Shown: positions 53,992-63,084 of the stretch, one piece after another
Layout of the letters: every line of letters starts with the position of its first letter
How positions within the stretch are numbered: position 1 is the stretch's first letter
Notes under the pieces: generated by a model
What the model was told of the DNA's origin: nothing
Databases searched by the model: none
The model's input: the letters and a program-made list of their open reading frames with translations, nothing else
Source: an uncultured Methylophilaceae bacterium
GTDB lineage: Bacteria; Pseudomonadota; Gammaproteobacteria; Burkholderiales; Methylophilaceae
Direction of reading: 5' to 3'
NCBI GenBank assembly: GCA_905182075.1
Contig: CAJIZS010000001.1
Span: 434,001-498,000, forward strand
DNA: 64,000 nt
Made by a program: the position numbers and the translations under genes

Positions 53992-55572
53992 ATGAAAGCG
54001 TTGTCACAAAACGAAGTTCAGAAGCTTCTTTCCCTCCATCAAAATGGAAGTGATAAGGATGTCATTCAGAAAGCTCAATCTTTGATTAAAGATCACCCAG
54101 AAGAAATTATTTTACATAATATTTTAGGGGTGAGTCTTGAAAAATTGGGGTTATTCTCTGAAGCAGCATTAGCTTATAAATCTGCCCTAACTATTAATCC
54201 AGAAATACCTGAATTAAATTTAAATTTAGGGGCAATGCTTTATGCTTTGAAAAAAAGTGATGATGCAGTAATTTATTATAAAAAAGCAATTAAGATTAAA
54301 CCAAATTTTGTAGAAGCATTTTTTAATTTAGGGATTGTCTTTGCAAAGTCAAAATAAAAATAATGAAGCAATTGAAAGTTATGAGAAAGCAGTAAAAATC
54401 CAACCTGGTTTTTATGAAGCAATAGCAAATATAGGAACTATCAAGCAATTACAGGGGGACCTCGATCAAGCAATTGAATTATTTATACAATCTTTATCTA
54501 TACATGAGGATGGAAGGGGTAATTATAATCTAGCATCTGCTTATAGAAATCAAGGAAATTTATCGCTAGCGATTAAGTATTACAGGCGAGCAATTAAGGT
54601 TGGATCTGGCGAGGCTGAATTTTATTCTGACTTAGGTGATGCACTTTGGCATGAAGGGAAAATTGAAGAGGCTAATCAATTTTTAAGAATGGCTGTAAAA
54701 GTTAACCCAAGTCATCCTAGGGCCAATTATCAGTTAGCAATTTTCCTTTATGATAATAAAGAATTTGATGATGCAATTAAGTACTTTGAGACTTCAGGTT
54801 TTGAGGATTGGCAAGAGCGTGTTTTATATTGCACATATAAATTAGAAAATTTTGATGAGTTTAAAGAAAAATTATCGGTAGTAATTAAAAAGAAAAACTG
54901 TTCGCCTTTTCTTGCAACATTATCAAAGCACTACTCCCAAAATTTTAAAATTAAAGATAGTTATAATTTTTGCCCAAATCCATTGGAGCTAGTTCCGCAA
55001 AACGACATTCCGATCATATCGAAGATGAAAAATTAAAAAATCAACTTCTTTATGATATCAAAACTTCAGAAATTGCAGAGCGAAAGCAAAGTCGATTATT
55101 TTCTGGCACCCAATCTTCTGGAAATTTATTCAAAAGATCAGAGGCTTCTTTTAGGGCGCTGGAGATTGCATTGAAGAAGGTAATCAAAAAATATTATGAT
55201 AAACATAAGGGTAAGCATTGTGAATTTATAAATTCATTTCCCAAAAACTATGTTTTCAGTAGTTCGTGGTTTGTTAGGATGCAGTCAGGCGGGCATTTAA
55301 CTTCCCACATCCATGAAGATGGGTGGTTAAGCGGGGCGGTATATTTATCAATCCCAAAAAAAACCAAAAATAGAAATGAAGGCGCAATAGAATTAAGTAC
55401 CGACGGAGATGATTACCCTAAGTTACATCAAGAGTTTCCAAAAAAAACTATTCTTCCAGAAGATGGAGATGTTATCTTTTTTCCTTCATCGGTTTTTCAT
55501 CGAACCATTCCGTTTGAATCTAGAGAAGAAAGAATTTGTATAGCCTTTGACCTAAGACCTTCTTTACAATGA
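53992..55572 (+). CDS. TPR protein with C-terminal 2OG-Fe(II) oxygenase domain (frameshifted)
   Basis: Two frameshifts (about 54345 and 55000) split what reads as one protein of about 525 residues. The first 330 residues are tetratricopeptide repeats (NLGAMLYALKKSDDAVIYYKKAIKIKPNF, NIGTIKQLQGDLDQAIELF, LASAYRNQGNLSLAIKYYRRAI). The rest is a putative 2-oxoglutarate/Fe(II) dioxygenase: FVRMQSGGHLTSHIHEDGWLSGAVYLSIP with the His ligand region, and GDVIFFPSSVFHRTIPFESREERICIAFD with the distal His and the 2OG-binding Arg. The fusion suggests hydroxylation of a protein or glycan bound by the repeats. Substrate unknown. Confidence 0.8.
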
Positions 55573-56802
55573 GCGCACTGTTTTTGCTAAGTGATTTAAG
55601 AACCTCATTGCCACCTCAGGATCTTCAGTCAATATTTTTTTAATATGAAGTTCATTGGCAGTGATAATTCGACACCAATCTGAAGAGACGACTGCTTTAC
55701 TCACCCTTGGAAGTCTACTTAATAGAGAGTCTTCTCCAAAGTACTCACCAGCTTGAATTATTTCTATAATTTTATTATTTTTTAATATCGTAACTTCTCC
55801 CTCAATCACAAAGTACAATTTAAAATCTTGCTCCCCAGCGCTAAAAATAACTTTCTCTTTTTTGTACTTGCTCCCATAAATTCTCATTAAATCTTTGATG
55901 ATCGGATGACGATGAATATTTTTGATGATAAAAATTTGTTTTAATAATAATAAATCTTGCTTATGAAGTGCAGCAATAAGTTCTGCGCCAATCAGGAGCG
56001 CACCAGTATTTAAATATAGCCATATTAGTGAGATAAATAAATTCCTTAAGCTACCGTAGAAAAGTCCATATGACTGACTCATACTTATAAAGAAATCAAA
56101 TGCATTAATTAGAAAATACCAACATACAGTTGTTAATATGCTCCCAATTATTAGGTATCTTTTTTTAATTTTTATAGGCATATAAAACTGAAAAAATCCT
56201 GTAATAACTATGATCATAGTTATAAACGATAAAAACGATGCAAGAAAACTTACTTCGATAACTGGGATATAGCCATCAAGATAAGTAGTAGCTTTAGTTA
56301 GGTATATATTGATAAAGATATAGGCACAAAATAAAATCATGATTGCTAGAACGGCAAAAATATCTTTAAATTTATTTTTAAAGAATGTTTTACTTTTAGC
56401 TAAACCAAGGATAACTATGAAGCTTGCCCAACTTATTTCTTCTCCAGCAGCTAAAAATAAAATAATAATTAAAAAAATTCCCCACCCTAACTCCGAGGAT
56501 GAAAAATTGATAACTTCCCTCATCAGTTTATGGTTTATTTGAGGGAGAAGATGTGAGGTGACTGTTTCAAGTTCTGCTAAAGCAAAGGCTGAGTTTGTTA
56601 ACCATTGACTGAGAAAGAAAAAAATCAAAAGTATTAGCGGTACCATTGCAAATAGAGTAAAAAAAGATATTGAGGCATTTAAGGCCATAAAATTATGCCG
56701 ATGGCATCCATCAAATAATTCCATTAGGGTAAAGTAAGTAGCCCTCCGATACCTTTTTAAAGATTTAAATAGGTGTATGAGCCAAAGATAAGTAAATTTC
56801 AT
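55564..56802 (-). CDS. YihY/BrkB membrane protein fused to a cyclic-nucleotide-binding domain
   Basis: 412 residues, intact. Residues about 35-290 form six hydrophobic segments of the YihY/virulence factor BrkB family (HNFMALNASISFFTLFAMVPLIL, WYFLINAFDFFIS, YGSLRNLFISLIWLYLNTGALLIGAELIAAL). Residues about 320-410 are a cNMP-binding fold: FSAGEQDFKLYFVIEGEVTI, IIQAGEYFGEDSLLSRLPRVSKAVV, the phosphate-binding cassette being GEDSLLS-x-PRVS, without the full Arg pattern of true cAMP sites. It starts next to the pip stop (TAATG), so the two are coupled. Role unknown; ligand could be something other than cAMP. Confidence 0.85.
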   Translation of the reverse strand: MKFTYLWLIHLFKSLKRYRRATYFTLMELFDGCHRHNFMALNASISFFTLFAMVPLILLIFFFLSQWLTNSAFALAELETVTSHLLPQINHKLMREVINFSSSELGWGIFLIIILFLAAGEEISWASFIVILGLAKSKTFFKNKFKDIFAVLAIMILFCAYIFINIYLTKATTYLDGYIPVIEVSFLASFLSFITMIIVITGFFQFYMPIKIKKRYLIIGSILTTVCWYFLINAFDFFISMSQSYGLFYGSLRNLFISLIWLYLNTGALLIGAELIAALHKQDLLLLKQIFIIKNIHRHPIIKDLMRIYGSKYKKEKVIFSAGEQDFKLYFVIEGEVTILKNNKIIEIIQAGEYFGEDSLLSRLPRVSKAVVSSDWCRIITANELHIKKILTEDPEVAMRFLNHLAKTVRSL

Positions 56803-57767
56803 TAAAGGGCTTTAAATTTCTCGGTAGCATAAATTAGAGCCGATAGGGTTCCAGCTTCTGAGGCAGAATGTCCAGCATCTGGAATGATAATAAGTTTACT
56901 CTGGGGGATTGCTTGATGGAGATCAAATGCTGTTTTTGGTGGGCAAACCATATCATATCGACCTTGAACAATTATTACTGGTGTTTCATTTAAGTAAGTC
57001 AACGCCGGACAAGGTACGATCGCCATCAATGAAGCATTTATTAATTATATAATGTAGTTGTACTTTTGCTCTTGCAAGCTCAAAGTCTTCATCTATTGAC
57101 CCTGAGTTTTCTTTTGAATGTTCAGGTATTAATTTTAAAATGCTACCTTCAAAATGATTCCACGAGATAGCCGCTTCTTTTGCAGATTTTTTATTTTGCT
57201 CATTAAAAACTAATTCGGTATATCTCTCTACTAAATTTGTAGTTGCTGCTTTTAGCTATGAAAAATTTCTAAATTTTGATGAAGCTCAGGAAAAAACTGA
57301 TTTACCTCATTTAAGAACCATTCAAGTTCTTTCGTTCGACTTAAAAAAATGCCTCTAAGTATTAAGCCAGCGATTAACCCTGGTTTTTGAATCGCATAGG
57401 CTAATGCTAATGTGCTTCCCCATGACCCACCAAAAATAATCCATTTAGAAATATCTAAATGTTTCCTAATTGTTTCAATATCATCAATAAGGTCATCTGT
57501 AGTATTTTGAGTTGTTTCTCCTAGGGGCTCACTTTTACCGCACCCTCTTTGATCGAATAGTACAATACGATAATGTTTTGGGTCAAAAAATCGCCTTTGT
57601 TTTTCACCACAACCGCCTCCAGGGCCACCATGTAAAAATAAGATTGGCTGCCCATTAGGATTTCCAGATTCCTCAACATAGACCTTATGTATATCACCAC
57701 ACTTTATATGTGTTGTATTGTATGGTTCTATTTCAGGAAACAGTGTTTTTTGGCTAAATTCTGACAT
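56802..57767 (-). CDS. pip: Proline iminopeptidase (frameshifted)
   Basis: Alpha/beta-hydrolase that removes N-terminal proline. Start at 57767 (MSEFSQKTLFPEIEPYNTTH); the longer frame lacks a reason. Motifs: ILFLHGGPGGGCG (oxyanion hole), FDQRGCGKSEP, the nucleophile in FGGSWGSTLALAYA, then in other frames the cap (WNHFEGSILKLI) and IVQGRYDMVCPPKTAFDL (catalytic Asp) and DAGHSASE (catalytic His). Breaks near 57250 and 57030. Length about 320 residues, normal for the monomeric S33 enzyme. Confidence 0.9.
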
Positions 57768-58071
57768 ATTATGATTTGGTCCTTGGTTTGTATAAGGCAA
57801 CTCGTAAATAAAGTTAAGACTTTAATTCTATCAAACTTTTTTACTCTAATTAACCTAATATCTTGATAAGTAAAATAAATCAGTAAATGTAATAAATTTG
57901 TAACAAAACTGTTGCAATTCAATTTTTAGAGGTATAAAGTCTTTTTCAAGCATTGAATTTATCGATGCTACAAGTAAACAAATTTCTTATTTATTTGAAA
58001 CCTTGTTTCTTAAAGGTAAGGGAAGTGTTTGCTTTTCTTAAAACCCTTAGTTAAAACTATGGAGATTTAAA
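57768..58071. promoter_or_regulatory. Upstream region of xoxF
   Basis: A 304-base gene-free stretch between divergent pip and xoxF. A possible sigma-70 promoter is TTGCAA (57912-57917) with TATAAA (57933-57938), spacing 15, or TAAAGT at 17. GGAG precedes the xoxF ATG by eight bases. The remaining ~130 bases form a long leader without an evident hairpin or operator. Confidence 0.35.
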
Positions 58072-59948
58072 ATGCAATTAAATAAAATCAAACTAGCTCT
58101 TGGATTTGTAACTGCTGCTGCATTGGCTATGCCAATGGTTGCTTCAGCTGCAGCTGACCAAGAAAAAGCTATGAGCGATTCAAGTAATTGGGCTCACCCA
58201 CGTGGTCAGCACGATAACCAAGCTCACTCTAAGCTTACTCAAATCAACAAAGGTAACGTTAAAAACCTTAAAGCAGCATGGACTCTTTCTACTGGTGTAA
58301 ACCGTGGTCATGAAGGTTCTCCAGTTGTTGTTGGTAACATGCTTTATGTACATACAGCATTTCCAAATAACGTATATGCTTTAGATCTTAACAATAACCA
58401 AAAAGTTGTATGGTCTTACTTCCCTAAACAGGATCCTAGCGTTCAAGCAGTTCTATGTTGCGATAACGTTAATCGTGGTCTTGGTTATGGTAATGGTAAA
58501 ATCTTCCTACAACAAAATGACGGTATGTTAGTAGCGCTTGACGCTAAAACTGGTGCTAAAGTTTGGGATGTAAGAAATACAGATCCTAAAGTTGGTGCTA
58601 CAAATACTAACGCACCTCACGTAATTAAAGATAAAGTACTTACTGGTTGTTCAGGTGCTGAATTTGGTGTTCGTTGCTTTATTGCAGCTTATAACATTGA
58701 AGACGGTTCTTTAGCTTGGAAAGCTATGAGTACAGGTTCTGATGCAGATGTTTTAATTGGCGCTGACTTTAACAAAGATACACCTCTTTATTCAAACCTA
58801 TCTTCTTATGAAGATGTTAATGGTGGGACTCCGCGCGCGGTTCTTTCAAAAAGATTCCAAATAGCCAACTTCAAGGTGGCGTTGCGGATTTAGGTCTTAA
58901 AACATGGTTGAAACCTCAAGCTGTTAAAGATGGTTGGCAACATGGTGGTGGCTCTACTTGGGGCTGGTGGCCGTATGATGCAAAAACAAACTTAGTGTAC
59001 TACGGTACAGGTAATCCATCAGTTTGGAACCCAGACGTACGTCCAGGTGACAACAAATGGTCTATGACTGTTTTTGCTCGTGATTTAGATACAGGTATGG
59101 CTCGTTGGGGCATGCAAATGACTCCACATGACGAATGGGATTATGACGGTATTAACGAAGTTATCTTGTTTGACAAAGGTGGAAAAACATATGCATGGCA
59201 TCATGACAGAAATGGTTTTGCTTACACATGGGTTGCAGCTACAGGTACTTTAGTTGCTGCTGAGAAAGTACATCCATTTGTTAACTGGGCTACAGATGTC
59301 GATATGGAATCTGGTATACCTAACAAACTTGCTGAGCATTCTACTCACCAAGATTACAACACTAAAGGTACATGTCCAGCTGCTCTTGGTACTAAAGATC
59401 AACAGCCTGCTGCGTACTCACCTAAAACTGGCTTAATATACTCACCACTTAACCACGTATGTATGACATACGAACCAGTTGAGTCTAAGTATGTTGCTGG
59501 TCAACCTTGGGTTGGTGCTACTTTAACTATGTTTGCTGGTCCTGATGGCGTAATGGGCGGTTTTGCTGCTTATGATCCAATGACTAACAAAAAAGTTTGG
59601 TACAACAAAGAGAAATTCTCTGCTTGGGGTGGTGCTTTAACTACTGCTTCAGACTTAGTTTTCTACGGTACTTTAGATCGTTGGTTCAAAGCTCTTGACG
59701 CGAAAAGCGGTAAAGAACTTTGGAAATTCCAAGTTGGTTCAGGTGTGATTGGTAATGCATTCACATATGCAAACAAAGGTAAACAACACGTTGGTGTGCT
59801 TTCAGGCATCGGTGGTTGGGCTGGAGTTGCAATGAACCTTGGTCTTACAAATGACACAGACGCACTTGGTGCTGCTGGTGGTTATAAAGAACTAACAAAA
59901 TACAACGCTGCTCCTGGTGGCGGTGCATTAACAGTATTTAGCCTATAA
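58072..59948 (+). CDS. xoxF: Lanthanide-dependent PQQ methanol dehydrogenase XoxF (one frameshift)
   Basis: Periplasmic quinoprotein oxidising methanol to formaldehyde (or formate), using PQQ and a light lanthanide. Signal peptide residues 1-27 (cleaved after ASA), beta-propeller W-motifs (AKTGAKVWD, AKSGKELWKFQVG), the vicinal disulfide Cys129-Cys130 in VLCCDNV, and the catalytic stretch HDEWDYDG: the second Asp of DYD is the extra lanthanide ligand that marks XoxF and is Ala in calcium-type MxaF. Sequence type fits the Methylophilaceae clade XoxF4. A frame break near 58840 separates 273 and 346 residue parts. Codons are more biased than in neighbours (high expression). Followed by a strong terminator. 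Confidence 0.95.
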
Positions 59949-59992
59949 TTCCTTACTGAATTTATAGAACTAATTACAGTTTAGTTAGTCTT

Positions 59993-60026
59993 AAAAACAC
60001 CCTACTTCGGTAGGGTGTTTTTTTTT
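59993..60026 (+). terminator. Terminator after xoxF
   Basis: Nine-pair stem ACACCCTAC / GTAGGGTGT closed by a stable TTCG tetraloop and followed by nine T. It should separate abundant xoxF mRNA from xoxJ. Confidence 0.93.
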
Positions 60027-60125
60027 ATATTTTTGCATGGGTTGTATAGATAGATTAGGGATTATCATTAGAGAATCTAATTGCATTAAATGTATAATTG
60101 AATTAATTATAAATAAGGAACCATC

Positions 60126-61013
60126 ATGTTAAAAAAATTATTAATAACTTCACTTTTAGTGGTTATGAATTTACCGTCCTACGCAGCAGATGATATTTCT
60201 GTGAATGCAAATCTGGGAAAACCAGGAGAACCAGCCAGAATACCTAAAGAAAATGAATTTAAGGTGTGTGCTGATCAAGATAACCTGCCTTACTCGAATG
60301 ATAGGGGTGAAGGTTTTGAGAATAAAATAGCAGAGTTACTTGCTGCTGACTTAGGAAAAGACTTATCTTACCAATACTGGCATGATCGCTTTGGTTTCAT
60401 AAGAAATACTTTAAAGGCAATGCGTTGCGATGTAATTATTGGAACAAATACAACGTATGACGCGCTAAATACGACAAAGCCTTATTATCGTGCAGGCCAT
60501 GTTTGGATTTATCGTAAAGATAGTGGGTATGACATAAAAAATTGGGATTCGCCTGACCTAAAAAAAAGTGTTATCGGACTTGTTGATAAAAGCCCAGTAA
60601 CTCAAGCTTTAAACTCAAATGGCCTTATGGCAAATGCAAGAGCATATCGAATTCAGAGAGATCTTAATCTATCACCAGGTGAACCTGTAGATGACGTAAT
60701 TAGTGGAAAAATAGATGTCGCAATCATGTGGGGGCCTCTAGGCGGTTATTATGCTAAACAAGCAAGTGAAGATTTGGTAGTGGTTCAAATCCCAGAATAT
60801 GCTAATGAAGACACCAGTTTAACTGGGAAGACTTATTGGAATATTTCAGTAGGTGTAAGGAAAAAAGACGATGCACGCAGGGATATGATTGAGGCCGCGT
60901 TAGACAGAAATAAAGATAAGATTCAAAAAATACTGAGCGATTATGGCATCCCTGTAATAGAGCCAGTTTATGAAGATCGTCTTGATGGGTACAAAAGACA
61001 TCAGGGAAAATAA
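60126..61013 (+). CDS. xoxJ: Periplasmic substrate-binding-like protein XoxJ
   Basis: Extracellular solute-binding-like protein found next to xoxF; proposed to help activate or mature the dehydrogenase. 295 residues, intact. Signal peptide MLKKLLITSLLVVMNLPSYA, then FKVCADQDNLPYSNDRGEGFENKIAELLA, YWHDRFGFIRNTLKAMRCDVIIG, TTKPYYRAGHVW and DVAIMWGPLGGYYAK, all typical of XoxJ/MoxJ. Its position between xoxF and xoxG supports the call. Confidence 0.9.
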   Translation: MLKKLLITSLLVVMNLPSYAADDISVNANLGKPGEPARIPKENEFKVCADQDNLPYSNDRGEGFENKIAELLAADLGKDLSYQYWHDRFGFIRNTLKAMRCDVIIGTNTTYDALNTTKPYYRAGHVWIYRKDSGYDIKNWDSPDLKKSVIGLVDKSPVTQALNSNGLMANARAYRIQRDLNLSPGEPVDDVISGKIDVAIMWGPLGGYYAKQASEDLVVVQIPEYANEDTSLTGKTYWNISVGVRKKDDARRDMIEAALDRNKDKIQKILSDYGIPVIEPVYEDRLDGYKRHQGK

Positions 61014-61030
61014 TTCATAGTAAACTTATT

Positions 61031-61061
61031 TAATTAAGGCAACTTTAAAGTGCCTTAATTA
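61031..61061. terminator. Long hairpin between xoxJ and xoxG
   Basis: TAATTAAGGCA / TGCCTTAATTA forms an eleven-pair perfect stem, and the loop (ACTTTAAAG) can pair further. There is no long T run after it, so it may be a weak terminator, an mRNA-stability hairpin or both. Confidence 0.55.
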
Positions 61062-61176
61062 ATTCTTATTGCAAAAGGGTGACAATTAAGTAAGAAATAA
61101 GTAAACTTATATTTATGGGAGATAATAAAATTTCTAGTTCACACTAGGAACCGTATTAACTTAATTAGGAGTCAGT

Positions 61177-61681
61177 ATGTCGTTAAAGAAAGCAATAGTT
61201 ACAACTATGCTTGGGGCCTTTATTGGTTTTGGAGCAACTGCTCAGGCAGATATAGTATTAAAAAAAACAACAGATGGTTCTGAGTTTAAAATAACAAATC
61301 CAAAAGCTTTTGGTGATACTAAGAAAAAAGATAATGTAAAGACACCCGCTGAAATAGAGTTTCTAAAGACAGGTAAGAATATTTATGTTGGAGATGCTAA
61401 AGCTGAAAAGCGAGGCAAGAAAAGATTTGGTTATTGGTCATGTACACAATGCCATGGCCCAACAGCAAAAGGTCAAGTTGGCCCTGGGTTAGTTGGCCCT
61501 ACGTTTCGATATCCTAAAAATGCCTCAAATAAAGGCATGATAGAGACTTTATGGTACAATCAAATGATCAATTATTTTAATGGAATTAGCCCATTTTGGG
61601 AAAAAATTTTTAGATGAATTATTAAAAACGATTGCTTGGGTAAGAACAAATGGTAATCAAGGCGTTACTGGTAACGAATAA
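61177..61681 (+). CDS. xoxG: Cytochrome c XoxG, electron acceptor of XoxF (frameshifted)
   Basis: Periplasmic class I c-type cytochrome that takes electrons from XoxF. Signal peptide MSLKKAIVTTMLGAFIGFGATAQA, then an N-terminal extension, heme site CTQCH in WSCTQCHGPTAKGQVGPGLVGPTFRYPK, and after a shift GKKFLDELLKTIAWVRTNGNQG at the C-terminus (ends 61681). The stretch YNQMINYFNGIS just before does not match the expected glycine-rich loop with a methionine heme ligand (GAMSPFG) and may be a short foreign piece. Completes the xoxFJG cluster. Confidence 0.88.
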
Positions 61682-61732
61682 CTAAGGCCCTTTAATAATT
61701 TTAGTTACAAATCTGTAATAATTAAAAGAAAC

Positions 61733-61765
61733 GACTGAGATATAATCACTCGGTCCCTTTTTTTT
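61733..61765 (+). terminator. Terminator after xoxG
   Basis: Stem GACTGAG / CTCGGTC (one G-T pair) with loop ATATAATCA and a run of eight T following. Confidence 0.75.
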
Positions 61766-61845
61766 AACTTTTTTTTGGTTAAATATACCCAAAACTGGTA
61801 TACCAATTTTGCATGGATACAATGCATATAATGCATTAGATTTAT
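61766..61845 (+). other. Anomalous 5' region of the NADH dehydrogenase gene
   Basis: Only about 80 bases separate the xoxG terminator from conserved NADH dehydrogenase sequence; a start, ribosome binding site and the FAD-binding GxGxxG (about 30 residues) should fit here and do not. One frame reads LNIPKTGIPILHGYNAYNAL, a coherent but unrelated peptide running into LWKKEKAEIVLIDA. A short foreign splice or deletion is inferred. Confidence 0.4.
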
Positions 61846-63084
61846 GGAAGAAGGAGAAAGCAGAGATTGTTCTAATCGATGCAAAAAAAACACATGTTTG
61901 GAAGCCTTTGCTGCATGAAATTGCTGCAGGAAGTCTCAATCCTGATAAAGATCAATTAGATTATTTGGCGCAAGCTCATTGGCATCATTTTAAGTTCAGG
62001 TTAGGAAAAATGGACGGTTTAGATAGGAATAAAAAAGAAATTACACTAGAGCCTTTTTTAGATAGCGATGGATCTGAAATTATTCCAAGAAGAATCTTTA
62101 AGTACGATACTTTAATTCTATCGATTGGCAGCACTATTAATGACTTTTCTGTCAATGGAGCCGCTGAATTTTCTATTGCACTTGACAACCAAAATCAAGC
62201 AGAACGTTTTCATAGCAAGCTTCATAAAGCAATTCTTAAAGCTCAAACTCAATCAAAGCCACTTATGGAGGGTCAATTAGAAGTAGTTATTGTTGGGGCT
62301 GGGGCTACTGGTGTTGAGTTATCTGCAGAGCTCCACAAGGCTACTAGAGAGATGGCTGCTTATGGCCTCGATAATATAAACCCAGATCGTGATATAAAAA
62401 TTCATTTAATTGAAGCAAGCCCAGAAATGCCACACTCACATAGAAAGAATTAGTCATTCTGTTAGATTAGAACTTGAAAAATTAAATATTAATTTACACT
62501 TAGGCGAGAAAGTAACCGAAGTTACTAATTTAGGTATAACAACGCATAGTGGTAAAAGTATATTGTCTTCATTAGTTGTTTGGGCGGCCGGTATAAAAGC
62601 GCCTAATTTTTTGAAAAATATTGCTGGGCTAGAAACAAATTATATTAATCATCAACATCAATATATGAGTTTAAGACAACTAAAGATAAAAATATTTTCG
62701 CTTTTGGAGATTGTGCTGAATGTTTAGTAAAGCCAGGCTCAATTGAATTTGTACCTCCAAGAGCTCAAGCAGCCCACCAGCAAGCATCTCTATTGTTAAA
62801 AAGTATGAAGAGAGTTGTTTCTGGGAAAGAAAATTTTTTACCTGTTTATGTTTACAAGGATTATGGTTCTTTAGTTAACTTAGGAAAATATTCAACTGTT
62901 GGCAATCTAATGGGTTCACTTTTAGGTGGGACTATGTTTATTGAAGGTCTACTTACTTTATTTAATGTATTTAATGCTTTACCAGATGCATTTAACTGCT
63001 TTGCATGGTTTTTCTAGCGTCGCTTTTAGATTGCTTGCTAAGATTATTAGCCGCCAAACTGAAGCCAGGGTGAAGCTTCATTAG
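61809..63084 (+). CDS. ndh: Type II NADH dehydrogenase (N-terminus lost, frameshifted)
   Basis: Membrane-associated flavoprotein that passes electrons from NADH to quinone without proton pumping. From about 61845: KAEIVLIDAKKTHVWKPLLHEIAAGSLN, YDTLILSIGSTINDF, the NADH-binding VVIVGAGATGVELSAELH, LIEASPEMP, VVWAAGIKAP, then FAFGDCAEC-like and PPRAQAAHQQA, VYVYKDYGSLVNLGKYSTVG, and a C-terminal amphipathic tail in another frame (ALHGFSSVAFRLLAKIISRQTEARVKLH). Three or four indels. The FAD motif at the N-terminus is missing in this sequence. Confidence 0.9.

Noticed and set aside
59254-59857. Small ORFs inside xoxF in other frames
   Set aside because: Overlap the strongly biased xoxF coding frame and show no family features.
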